A stretch of 64,000 bases of DNA from Pedobacter sp. MC2016-15 (GTDB lineage Bacteria > Bacteroidota > Bacteroidia > Sphingobacteriales > Sphingobacteriaceae): contig NZ_JAPIVS010000006.1 in the NCBI RefSeq assembly GCF_026239695.1, forward strand, positions 186,001 through 250,000. Reading direction: 5' to 3'. The translations under genes and the position numbers were made by a program. The notes under the pieces are model-generated. The model did no database searches. It worked only from the letters and a program-made list of their open reading frames with translations, and was not told where the DNA came from. Of this stretch, positions 35,876 through 44,953 are shown in pieces. Each line of letters begins with the position of its first letter. The first letter of the stretch is position 1.

Positions 35876-38800
35876 ATGAACATGCTCCATCCAAATAGAT
35901 ATATCCTGTTATCATTTTTCTTCTTCCTTACAGGGATATGTTTTGCTCAACCTTACTATTTCAGGCATTACCAGGTAGAAAGCGGATTGTCAAACAACGC
36001 CGTTTTCGCCACGGCCCAGGATAAACAGGGGTTCATGTGGTTTGGAACTAAAGACGGATTAAACAGATTTGACGGATATCAGTTCAAAACTTACCGGCAT
36101 GATGCCGATAACGATGGCAGTATCGGAAACGACCTCATTTATGCTTTACACTATGACCAGTCCAGCCGGTTGTGGGTAGGTACAAACCGCGGGGTTTACC
36201 TGTATATGCCGCGTACTGAAAAACTCAGGCTCGTTAAAGGCACAGAAAAACTAAGAATCAACGACATTGCACATGACAGGGATGGCAATCTCTGGATCAT
36301 ATCGCTAAAGAAAATATATGTGTATGATCCGCATAGCGATACGATTACACAGCTGAAAAGAACTTTTGATGCCACATCAGTCTCGATGATGCTGGATGGA
36401 AGCATCTGGATCAGCACGATGCAGGGTACAATAGAGCAGTTTGATCCCCGGAGTAAAACATTCCGTTCCACCTTTGTAATGAACAAGGCCAATCCGAAGG
36501 ATATCAGCTGGGTAACCCGCATCCTTGATATGGGTAATGGCGAGTTTCTGATCGGCACTGCCAATCAGGGATTCAAACGCTTTAACCGCTCTGCCGGAAC
36601 TACCACTGAGATACTGACCTTCAATCCTGATCAGACTGCTATTTATGTGCGTGATATGATCCGTACCAGCAAGGGAGAATATTGGATTGCCACTGAAACC
36701 GGAATCTATATTTACGCTGCTCAGGGTATCGTACAACTGAAAAATCAGCACGGTGACGGCTATTCACTGTCCAATAATGCCATCTATTCCTTGCTGGAGG
36801 ACAGCGAGAAGGGCATCTGGGCAGGCACCTATTTCGGTGGGGCAAATTACTGTACCAACCGCTATGCCGTATTCACGAAATACTTCCCCCAAAAGGGAGT
36901 TAATTCCATCAGTGGCAATGATGTAAGGGAAATCTGCAAAGATGGAAAAGGCAGATTGTGGATCGGTACAGAAGATGCGGGGCTAAATATGCTGGATCCT
37001 CAAACGGGTCATTTCGAGAATTTCTTTCCTGACGGCAAGGCAACGAGCATTTCTTACTCCAATATCCATGGCCTTCTGGTGGATGAAGACAAACTGTGGA
37101 TCGGAACTTTTGAGCATGGACTGGATGTGATGGATTTAAAAACCAGGAAGGTCATCAAACACTACACAGCAGGAAAAGGCAATTCCCTGCGTGCAGGATT
37201 TATCGTCAGCTTCTGTAAGACCAGGAACGGAGATATTCTTGTTGCCACTATTGAAGGTCTGTACCGCTACAATCGTAAAAATGACGACTTCGAATTAGTC
37301 GGCGGTCTTCCCGTTATGTTTTACCAGTCAATTTATGAAGACAGCAGGGGGAACATCTGGGTTGCAAGTTTCAACAATGGACTTTTCTGCTTTAATCCCG
37401 CAAAAAACGGATATACCCAATATAAAAACGACCCGCGCCATTCCGGAAGCATTGGACATAACACGGTAAATGGTGTATTTGAGGATCACAAAGGAAAAAT
37501 TTGGGTAACTACCGACGGCGGAGGGTTAAATCTGCTTGATGCAGATACAAAGACCTTCACAAGAATTACAATAAAAGATGGGCTTCCGAGTAATTTCCTA
37601 TTTAAGATCATAGCGGACAACGACCATCTGCTTTGGATCACGAGTAGCCGCGGTCTCATCAGGTTTGATCCGGTATCGAAAACTCTCCGGGTTTTTTCTA
37701 CTTCCAATGGATTACTCACCGACCAGTTTAATTACAACTCAGGGTTCAAGGATCTTTACGGAGATATCTATTTCGGTAGCGTAGAGGGTATGATCAGCTT
37801 TCATCCTGAACAATTTAAAGATTCAGTGACGCAACCAAAGCTCAAAATTACGGGCTTTCAAATCGATAACCAGGAGATTGGCATACACAGCGATTCTGTG
37901 CTCAGAGAATCTATCCTTTATACAAACCAATTGGTGCTCGACAATGATCAGTCAACCTTTAGCATCGACTTTGCCGCAGTTAGTTTTTTGTCGCCCGACA
38001 TGACACAATATGCCTACAGAATGAAAGGCATCAGTGATGAATGGGTTCATTTGAAGACAAACAGAAAGGCCTACTTTACGCAGCTTGCTCCCGGAAAATA
38101 TACTTTTGAAGTCAAGGGATTGGGCAATGGAAATCATACCTGGACAAAAAAGAATCCCATACTACAGATCACTGTACTACCACCTTTTTACAGGAGCAAC
38201 CTCGCCTATCTGTTTTACGCAATCCTGCTTGGTATTGCCTGTTGGTTCTTGCTCAGGAGTTATCATTTGAGAATCGAAGACCGCAACAGAAAGCGGATGG
38301 AACAATTAGAATCAAAAAAAGAGAAGGAGATCTATCAGGCAAAGATTGAGTTTTTTACAAATATTGCCCATGAAATCCGTACCCCACTCACCCTGATTAA
38401 AGGACCAATGGAAGACATATCCAAAATGGCATCAGTAGATCCTTACCTGGATAAGAAGCTCAAAATAATGCAGCGTAATACCGACCGCATTTTTAACCTG
38501 ACCAACCAGCTGCTGGATTTCCGTAAAACTGAAATTAATGGATATTCATTAAACTTTGTAAAAACAGATCTCTGTGAGATCCTGAATGAGATCTATGCGA
38601 TCTTTCTCCCGGTAGCAGAAAAAAGAAATATATCTTATCATATCTTCTTACCCTCTGAAGCGTTCGAGGCCTACATTGATACAGAAGCCTTCTACAAAAT
38701 TGTCAGTAACCTGATCGACAACGCGATAAAATATGGCGATAGCCTGATAGAGGTAAAACTATGGTCACCAAATGTATTATCCGGCAAAGCATTCATCACC

Positions 38801-39055
38801 ATTACAAGCGACGGGAAGCCCATTACAGCTGATCTGCATGAAAAAATATTTGAGCCTTTCTTCAGGGCTACCGATTCGCAGATCCGTCAGGGCACCGGCA
38901 TTGGATTATCATTATCAAAATCTCTTGCAGACTTACATGGGGGAAGTTTAGCTGTATCAAATGACCAGTCAGGCCGAAACGTCTTTTCCCTGGAACTGCC
39001 CGTCCATCAATCTATAGAATTTAATCTCAAAGGAAAATGGAAAAAAAAGCCATGA
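35876..39055 (+). CDS. HTCS-type sensor histidine kinase with two-component propeller domain
   Basis: The 1059-residue protein has a signal peptide (1-24, CFAQP), a 14-bladed-type propeller of Reg_prop repeats (about 30-640, such as GLSNNAVFATAQDKQGFMWFGT), a Y_Y_Y domain (about 690-775), one membrane helix (about 785-805), HisKA with the phospho-His in NIAHEIRTPLTLIK (about residue 832) and HATPase_c (about 935-1045, NLIDNAIKYGD, GTGIGLSLSKSLADLHGG). In typical HTCS regulators a receiver and AraC domain follow on the same chain. Here the gene stops and the receiver is in the next gene, overlapping by 19 bp at an A8 tract. It probably senses a glycan breakdown product for the SusC/SusD genes downstream. 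Confidence 0.93.
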   Translation: MNMLHPNRYILLSFFFFLTGICFAQPYYFRHYQVESGLSNNAVFATAQDKQGFMWFGTKDGLNRFDGYQFKTYRHDADNDGSIGNDLIYALHYDQSSRLWVGTNRGVYLYMPRTEKLRLVKGTEKLRINDIAHDRDGNLWIISLKKIYVYDPHSDTITQLKRTFDATSVSMMLDGSIWISTMQGTIEQFDPRSKTFRSTFVMNKANPKDISWVTRILDMGNGEFLIGTANQGFKRFNRSAGTTTEILTFNPDQTAIYVRDMIRTSKGEYWIATETGIYIYAAQGIVQLKNQHGDGYSLSNNAIYSLLEDSEKGIWAGTYFGGANYCTNRYAVFTKYFPQKGVNSISGNDVREICKDGKGRLWIGTEDAGLNMLDPQTGHFENFFPDGKATSISYSNIHGLLVDEDKLWIGTFEHGLDVMDLKTRKVIKHYTAGKGNSLRAGFIVSFCKTRNGDILVATIEGLYRYNRKNDDFELVGGLPVMFYQSIYEDSRGNIWVASFNNGLFCFNPAKNGYTQYKNDPRHSGSIGHNTVNGVFEDHKGKIWVTTDGGGLNLLDADTKTFTRITIKDGLPSNFLFKIIADNDHLLWITSSRGLIRFDPVSKTLRVFSTSNGLLTDQFNYNSGFKDLYGDIYFGSVEGMISFHPEQFKDSVTQPKLKITGFQIDNQEIGIHSDSVLRESILYTNQLVLDNDQSTFSIDFAAVSFLSPDMTQYAYRMKGISDEWVHLKTNRKAYFTQLAPGKYTFEVKGLGNGNHTWTKKNPILQITVLPPFYRSNLAYLFYAILLGIACWFLLRSYHLRIEDRNRKRMEQLESKKEKEIYQAKIEFFTNIAHEIRTPLTLIKGPMEDISKMASVDPYLDKKLKIMQRNTDRIFNLTNQLLDFRKTEINGYSLNFVKTDLCEILNEIYAIFLPVAEKRNISYHIFLPSEAFEAYIDTEAFYKIVSNLIDNAIKYGDSLIEVKLWSPNVLSGKAFITITSDGKPITADLHEKIFEPFFRATDSQIRQGTGIGLSLSKSLADLHGGSLAVSNDQSGRNVFSLELPVHQSIEFNLKGKWKKKP

Positions 39056-39876
39056 ATGAACTGATCAAAGCACAGCCGGAAAATACTGGATTTGTCATCC
39101 TCATCGTAGATGATGAGGAAGATATCCTGGAGTACCTGGATGATATTTTAAGTGATAAATACAAAATACTGACAGCAAAAAATGGCATAGAGGCATTGAA
39201 TATATTACGCCAGGAGATTATACAGCTCGTAATCTCGGATATCATGATGCCTGAGATGGATGGCTACCTCCTCTGCGACAGCATCAAATCCAATTTGGAG
39301 TACAGCCATATACCCGTAATCTTATTAACAGCCAAAACAGGTCTGCAAGCAACTATTCATGGACTCGAACAGGGCGCCGATGCTTATGTAGAAAAACCTT
39401 TTTCACCAGATTTTTTAAGGGTGCAGGTATCATCGCTGATTAAAAACCGCGATAAGATTAAAACTTATTTTGCCAGTTCGCCACTGATCCATATGAAAGC
39501 TATGGCCCATTCTAAAGGGGATGAAATATTTTTAGATAAACTCCAAAACCTGATCAACAGCAAGCTGGGCGATCCTGATCTGTGTGTGGATTTCCTTGCA
39601 GACCGGATGAACATGAGCAAACCTACCTTGTACCGCAAAATCAAGTCTATCTCCAATTTAAGTGCCATAGAACTCATCAATATCACACGTCTGAAAAAGG
39701 CAGCTGAACTTCTGAATGAAGGGATACTAAGAATATATGAGGTATCTGAACTGGTGGGCTTCAGTTCACACAAACATTTCGGCCGCAATTTTACCAAGCA
39801 ATTTGGCATGTCGCCAAAGGAATACCTGCACAGCAGGCAATCTTCAACCGGTATGGCTGATCACCCCCCAAAATAG
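39037..39876 (+). CDS. Response regulator with AraC-type DNA-binding domain
   Basis: The 279-residue protein has a receiver domain (about 18-135: acidic pair in VDDEED, phospho-acceptor Asp in ISDIMMPEMDG, conserved Lys in EKPFS) and an AraC HTH region (about 175-272: LADRMNMSKPTLYRKIKSI and ITRLKKAAELL, VSELVGFSSHKHFGRNFTKQFGMSPKEY). It corresponds exactly to the C-terminal part of an HTCS regulator. The start ATG at 39037 is preceded by AAAGGA and lies inside the kinase gene. It may be translated by coupling, or made as a fusion by a -1 frameshift on the A AAA AAG sequence at 39043-39049. Confidence 0.92.
   Translation: MEKKAMNELIKAQPENTGFVILIVDDEEDILEYLDDILSDKYKILTAKNGIEALNILRQEIIQLVISDIMMPEMDGYLLCDSIKSNLEYSHIPVILLTAKTGLQATIHGLEQGADAYVEKPFSPDFLRVQVSSLIKNRDKIKTYFASSPLIHMKAMAHSKGDEIFLDKLQNLINSKLGDPDLCVDFLADRMNMSKPTLYRKIKSISNLSAIELINITRLKKAAELLNEGILRIYEVSELVGFSSHKHFGRNFTKQFGMSPKEYLHSRQSSTGMADHPPK
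39043..39049 (+). promoter_or_regulatory. Candidate -1 frameshift slippery site (dnaX-type)
   Basis: Within an A8 run the kinase frame reads A AAA AAG, the heptamer used by E. coli dnaX. A -1 slip here enters the response-regulator frame at GCC ATG AAT and would give a fused protein of about 1333 residues, the size of an ordinary HTCS. AAAGGA at 39029-39034 lies 8 nt upstream, similar to a stimulatory Shine-Dalgarno element. The nearest perfect hairpin (39098-39119) is about 48 nt downstream, too far for a classical stimulator. Confidence 0.45.
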
Positions 39877-40251
39877 TTCAATTATTACCCATTTTCATTC
39901 AAGTTTATAGCGCTATTCAGACAGAAAATCTCATATTATGCGTTTTTAGGGCTTTAGAACAATTTTTTGAAAATCCTGCAAAAAACCATATCCCTTCACA
40001 GGCCTGTACCAGGCTATTGATCAGCACTTCATATTAATATATTTGGACAGAGAATAAATCATGATGACATTCCTGTCAGTGATTTCGACCCCTAAACCAA
40101 ATATTAAACGTATGAAAACCCTGAGAATCTACGACAGCTAAACATTCGAAGCTTCCTGAGATTGGAGTGCCAGCCATTCCTGATCAAACCCCAGCAGCAC
40201 CTCATCAGCTTATGGGAAGAAGTGTTTATTGTTCAAAAAAAGAATCTGATT
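39877..40251. other. Regulatory gap before the SusC gene
   Basis: About 375 bp without a convincing gene. It should contain the promoter and HTCS binding site for the SusC/SusD operon. An upstream in-frame extension of SusC (from 40162) lacks signal peptide features. I could not pick out a regulator binding site with confidence. Confidence 0.5.
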
Positions 40252-43200
40252 ATGCAATCAACTTTACATGTTAAACAAGTAAGGCGCAATGTAATGAAGC
40301 TATTCATTATGATGTTCGCCCTGATCTCTCTCACACCGGGCATTACAAATGCAAAAATAGCGCCCACTCTGAACTATTCTAAAAATCTGCATCTGCAAGC
40401 TACAGTCGTTACCGGTAAAGTGACAGATCTGCAGGGACAAGCTATTCCAGGTGTGAGTGTCCGAATCAAAAATTCCGCTACAGGAACCCTGACAGACAAC
40501 AACGGTAACTATAAGATCACTGTACCCCAAGCTGGCTCCATACTGGTATTTAGTTATATAGGTTACCTGTCTCAGGAAAAACCTGTCAGCGGCGCAAGCC
40601 TGAACATCCAGCTCGCAGAGGAGCCCAACAGCCTTACAGAGGTGGTTGTAGTTGGCTATGGTAGCCAAAAACGTACTACAGTCACTGCAGCGATTTCTTC
40701 TGTACCTATGCAGGAATTAAAGGATATGCCGGTGAGTAACGTGGCAACTGCGCTGCAAGGTAAGATCGCAGGGGTAGTTGTACAACAGACCGGTGGCGCT
40801 CCGGGAAATACCCCTGCCATTAAAGTCAGGGGTCTGGGCTCTATCAGTGCCAATAACTCACCGCTTATTGTCCTGGATGGAAACATTGTAGATCCTTATG
40901 TATTCAGTTTACTCACTTCTGAAGAGATTGAACGTATAGATGTGCTTAAAGATGCGTCCTCGGCTGCAATTTATGGTTCAAAAGGCGCAAATGGCGTAAT
41001 GCTGGTGACGACTAAAAAAGGTAAAAGCGGCAGGACAGTAATCAATGCCGATGTTTACGCAGGCTTTCAGCAGGTGACAAAAAAAATAGAACTCCTGAAC
41101 AGCCAGCAGTTTGCTGAATTTGTCAAAGAAGCTTCGAACACGGCTTACCTGGATAACGTTCCGGGTGCTTCAGTGAATGACCCCAACTCAGTAAGGCCCA
41201 GCAACAACCTCCGGTACCGCTATCCCCGTGGTGATCTGTTCGACTGGTTTAACTTTGACGACCCTGCAAGAGTAGCCGCACTACCCTATTATGATTACCA
41301 GGACCTGATCTTCAGGGATGCACCAATGTCGAACTACCAGGTTACAGCCTCCGGCGGAACTGATAAAATCAGCTTTCTGACTACAGCAAATTATTTCAAA
41401 CAGGATGGGGTAATCGACAATTCATCGCTGGACCGGTATTCTGTACGTGCCAATGTTGACATCAAGGCAACTGACCGCCTCAAACTGGGAATGAGCATCA
41501 ACCCTTCCTACAAAGTGCTGAGAGAAGTACGGGCAAATGGTCACTGGGCAGATAACGGAATCATCAACAGTGCGCTTTCCGCAGCACCACTTGCACCTAT
41601 CTATGCAGCAGATGGGAGCTATTCTTCACAGACAGCCCTTGCCGCCCCTTACAACTGGCCGGGGATTACCAACCCGGTGGCAAACATTACGGAATACCAC
41701 AGTACTTTTACCACCACCAACTTACTCGCCAGTGCATATGTGAATTATGCTTTCCTGCCTGAGCTGAATTACCGTGCCTCTGGGAATGCGAACATCAACA
41801 GTAACCGAAGAAATTCTTTCAGGACATCAAAGATTCCTTTGAACCAGTTATTACCACCCAATGTGGCAACAGGACTGGCGTTCTCTGATCAGAATCTGTC
41901 ATTACTGTTTAACCAGACACTAAATTATGACAAATCCTTTGCCGGGGGGCACGACTTTAATGTGCTGGCAGGTATGGAGGTCACCCGTTTCTCTATCGAC
42001 AACAGTGAAGCAACGGGAAGTTCATATGCAAATGACCTGATAGAAACGCTTAACGGCAGTGTGAACGGTACTACCACTACTGCCACTTCCGGAAGGGCAT
42101 TAAATACATCCATGTCTTATTTTAGCAGACTGGGTTATACATTTAAAAGCCGCTACCTGTTTAACATGTCTATTCGCTGGGATGGATCGTCCATATTTGC
42201 TCCTGACAGACGCTGGGGGGCATTCCCTGCAGCTTCAGTGGGATGGAGATTGTCTGAGGAGAGTTTCATGAAACAAATTCCAGCGATTACAGAAGCAAAA
42301 CTCAGAGTAAGTTACGGTCTGTCTGGAAATAACTCCTTTCCAAACAATAACTTCTACCCTTATCTGGCTACATTGCGCTCTGAGAACTACTCTTTCAACA
42401 ACGTGCTGTCAAATGGTCTCGCACCAGCATCACTTGCCAATTCATTGCTGGGATGGGAAAAGAGTGACCAGCTGGACCTGGGACTCGACCTGGGGATGCT
42501 GAACGACCGTATTTTTATCGTTGCAGATTACTACCGCCGGATCACCAAAGATTTATTGCTAAACGTCAATATTCCGAGTCTGACAGGCTTCACTACAGCC
42601 TGGAAAAATACCGGCAGAATGCAGAACGTGGGTATGGAGTTTGGCGTAAATACCAAAAACCTGACCGGCACCCTGAAATGGAACACCTCTTTTAACATCT
42701 CTTTCAATAAAAACAAAGTGCTGGCCCTTGGTCCAACAGGAGACAATATCCTGAGTGGAACCGGGGTAGGTGAAACCAATATTACCAAAATCGGAGAGCC
42801 TATAGGAAGTTTCTATGGCTACAAACAAATCGGTATTTTCAAGGATCAGAACGATGTAAACAGCTATCCTCATGATGCTACTTCCAGACCGGGTGATGCA
42901 AAATATGAGGATGTGAATGGGGATGGAAGACTCAATGCCCTCGACCGTACTCTGCTGGGTAACAACCAGCCTGATTTTATTTACAGCATGACCAATTCCA
43001 TCAACTATGGTACTGTCGACTTCAGCATTGCCTTTCAGGGTTCACAGGGAGGCGAAATCCTGAACCTGAGCCGCCGTTTCTTCGAAAATCTCGAAGGTGG
43101 AGGCAACCAATACGCAACGGTGCTCAACCGCTGGCGCTCCCCTACTGATACGGGAGATGGCGTAACTCCAAGGGCAAATGCGAGGACCACGGGAAATAAC

Positions 43201-43473
43201 AATGCTGTTTCCTCCCGATGGGTAGAGGATGGATCATATCTGAGGATTCAAAACATCAGCATTGGTTATAAATTCCCGAAAAAGATCCTGGATAAGATCA
43301 AGCTGCCCAATGCGAGGATCTATGCTTCCGGGCAAAACCTGGTAACCTGGACAAAGTACACGAACTACAATCCGGAGATCAGCAATTATGAGTCGGCACT
43401 CACCGGTGGCGTAGACTATGGTGGCTATCCATTGTCCCGTACCTTTATTCTGGGTTTGAATATTGGCTTTTAA
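40252..43473 (+). CDS. SusC/RagA family TonB-linked outer membrane protein
   Basis: From the ATG at 40252 the protein has 1073 residues. A signal segment (about 15-34, MKLFIMMFALISLTPGITNA) is followed by a carboxypeptidase-like domain (about 50-130), the TonB box region TEVVVVGYGSQKR, the SusC plug with ALQGKIAGVVVQQTGG, VLDGNIVDP and DVLKDASSAAIYGSKGANG, and a barrel ending LGLNIGF. A start at 40294 is also possible. It forms the outer-membrane channel with the SusD protein 26 bp downstream. The regulator upstream and glycosidase downstream make this a small polysaccharide utilisation locus. Confidence 0.94.
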   Translation: MQSTLHVKQVRRNVMKLFIMMFALISLTPGITNAKIAPTLNYSKNLHLQATVVTGKVTDLQGQAIPGVSVRIKNSATGTLTDNNGNYKITVPQAGSILVFSYIGYLSQEKPVSGASLNIQLAEEPNSLTEVVVVGYGSQKRTTVTAAISSVPMQELKDMPVSNVATALQGKIAGVVVQQTGGAPGNTPAIKVRGLGSISANNSPLIVLDGNIVDPYVFSLLTSEEIERIDVLKDASSAAIYGSKGANGVMLVTTKKGKSGRTVINADVYAGFQQVTKKIELLNSQQFAEFVKEASNTAYLDNVPGASVNDPNSVRPSNNLRYRYPRGDLFDWFNFDDPARVAALPYYDYQDLIFRDAPMSNYQVTASGGTDKISFLTTANYFKQDGVIDNSSLDRYSVRANVDIKATDRLKLGMSINPSYKVLREVRANGHWADNGIINSALSAAPLAPIYAADGSYSSQTALAAPYNWPGITNPVANITEYHSTFTTTNLLASAYVNYAFLPELNYRASGNANINSNRRNSFRTSKIPLNQLLPPNVATGLAFSDQNLSLLFNQTLNYDKSFAGGHDFNVLAGMEVTRFSIDNSEATGSSYANDLIETLNGSVNGTTTTATSGRALNTSMSYFSRLGYTFKSRYLFNMSIRWDGSSIFAPDRRWGAFPAASVGWRLSEESFMKQIPAITEAKLRVSYGLSGNNSFPNNNFYPYLATLRSENYSFNNVLSNGLAPASLANSLLGWEKSDQLDLGLDLGMLNDRIFIVADYYRRITKDLLLNVNIPSLTGFTTAWKNTGRMQNVGMEFGVNTKNLTGTLKWNTSFNISFNKNKVLALGPTGDNILSGTGVGETNITKIGEPIGSFYGYKQIGIFKDQNDVNSYPHDATSRPGDAKYEDVNGDGRLNALDRTLLGNNQPDFIYSMTNSINYGTVDFSIAFQGSQGGEILNLSRRFFENLEGGGNQYATVLNRWRSPTDTGDGVTPRANARTTGNNNAVSSRWVEDGSYLRIQNISIGYKFPKKILDKIKLPNARIYASGQNLVTWTKYTNYNPEISNYESALTGGVDYGGYPLSRTFILGLNIGF

Positions 43474-43499
43474 TTATCAATTGTTAAAATGAAAATCTT

Positions 43500-44951
43500 A
43501 TGAAACTTCAAATTTCAATTCTCATACTAGCGGCGGGCATGCTGCATTCAGGATGCCAGAAATCAATTCTTGATCAGAGCCCGATTTCCACTATAGCAAC
43601 ATCAAATGCCTATAAAACTGCGGGAGACTTCAACCTGGCGGTCAGCGGGGCATACTCCTCTTTACAAAGCGGCGGAATTACCACCAACAGCTATGTTCTA
43701 AGAGAAATCACATCAGACAATGCATTACCGGTTGCCTCAGGCTCAGTTACAGATCAGGATGAGTTTGACCGCTTTTATATCCGTACTACAAACCCGCTGA
43801 TTTTAGGGGCATGGAATGATAGCTACAATGCCATCAACAGGGTAAACACCATCCTTGACCGCATCGATGGGGTTACCATTGAGCAGGCACTCAAAAGCCG
43901 TTATATCGCGGAGGCCAAATTTATACGTGGACTGGTATATTTTAACCTGGTACGTACCTTTGGCGATGTTCCTTTGGTACTGACGGAGATCAAGGATCCT
44001 AATGACGGCTATGCGTACGGAAGAAATGCGGTTGCGGAAGTGTATACACAGATTGAAAAGGATCTGAATGAGGCTGATGCCGGACTACCCACCGTATACA
44101 CAGGTGCAAATATCGGAAGAGCCACCAAAGGTGCCGCAAAAGCTTTGCTGGGCCGGGTGTTGCTCACGCAAAAGAAATTCCCTCTGGCAGCCACAAAACT
44201 GAAGGAAGTGATCGACCTGGGTATATATAGCCTGGTGGATAACTATGCCGACTATTTCAGGGTAAATAACAAGAATAACAGGGAGAGTGTATTCGAAATT
44301 CAGTTCAAATCCGGTGGTGCTGCTGAGGGAAACCCCTGGCCAAATGCTTTTGGTCCGCAGAACTCCGGAAATGCCGTAATTGCATTTGGTGGAGATGGCA
44401 ACAACCAGCCCACAAACGACATGGTGATGGCTTATGAGCCCAATGATGTGCGTAAGGATGTGACGCTGGCTACGAGTTACGTCAATGCCAATGGAAACAC
44501 TATTCAGGGTAATTATGTAAAGAAGTATTTTGATGTTCCGGTTGCAAAAAATGACAACGGCAACAACATACCACTTATCCGCTATGCCGATGTACTTTTG
44601 ATGTATGCAGAATGTCTGAATGAACAGGGCTATCAGAGCACTGGCGATGCCTTCAGGTATCTGAACCAGATTCGCCTGAGGGCAAAACTCCCTGCGAGAA
44701 CAGCCACAGAAATACCAACGCAGGCAGCATTCCGCCTGAGCATGGAACAGGAAAGAAGGGTTGAATTTGCCTTCGAAGGCCTCCGCTGGTATGACTTGGT
44801 CAGGACAGACCGCGCCATCCCTGTTCTCAATGCCAAAAAGGATATCATTGGTTTGGTCACGCTACTTGGCCCCAACAATCTTATATTCCCTATTCCGCAA
44901 AGTCAGATTGATATCAACAGTTCAAAGATCCAGCAAAACCCAGGGTATTGA
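43500..44951 (+). CDS. SusD/RagB family nutrient-binding outer membrane lipoprotein
   Basis: The 483-residue lipoprotein (lipobox MLHSGC, Cys19) has the SusD TPR-like fold: the AEAKFIRGLVYFNLVRTFGD and RYADVLLMYAECLNEQG segments, and the C-terminal EQERRVEFAFEGLRWYDLVR and NPGY end. It caps the SusC channel and binds the glycan at the cell surface. It lies between SusC and the glycosidase gene, with a 2-bp gap to the latter, so the three are one operon. The bound sugar is unknown, but the glycosidase suggests a glucosylated or mannosylated substrate. Confidence 0.95.
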   Translation: MKLQISILILAAGMLHSGCQKSILDQSPISTIATSNAYKTAGDFNLAVSGAYSSLQSGGITTNSYVLREITSDNALPVASGSVTDQDEFDRFYIRTTNPLILGAWNDSYNAINRVNTILDRIDGVTIEQALKSRYIAEAKFIRGLVYFNLVRTFGDVPLVLTEIKDPNDGYAYGRNAVAEVYTQIEKDLNEADAGLPTVYTGANIGRATKGAAKALLGRVLLTQKKFPLAATKLKEVIDLGIYSLVDNYADYFRVNNKNNRESVFEIQFKSGGAAEGNPWPNAFGPQNSGNAVIAFGGDGNNQPTNDMVMAYEPNDVRKDVTLATSYVNANGNTIQGNYVKKYFDVPVAKNDNGNNIPLIRYADVLLMYAECLNEQGYQSTGDAFRYLNQIRLRAKLPARTATEIPTQAAFRLSMEQERRVEFAFEGLRWYDLVRTDRAIPVLNAKKDIIGLVTLLGPNNLIFPIPQSQIDINSSKIQQNPGY

Positions 44952-44953
44952 TA

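Noticed and set aside
39098..39119. 8-bp hairpin as frameshift stimulator
   Set aside because: It lies about 48 nt after the slippery site, too far for a classical stimulatory element, and encodes the conserved VDDEED region.
40162..40251. Extended N-terminus of the second SusC protein
   Set aside because: The extension lacks signal peptide character and precedes the better start at 40252.
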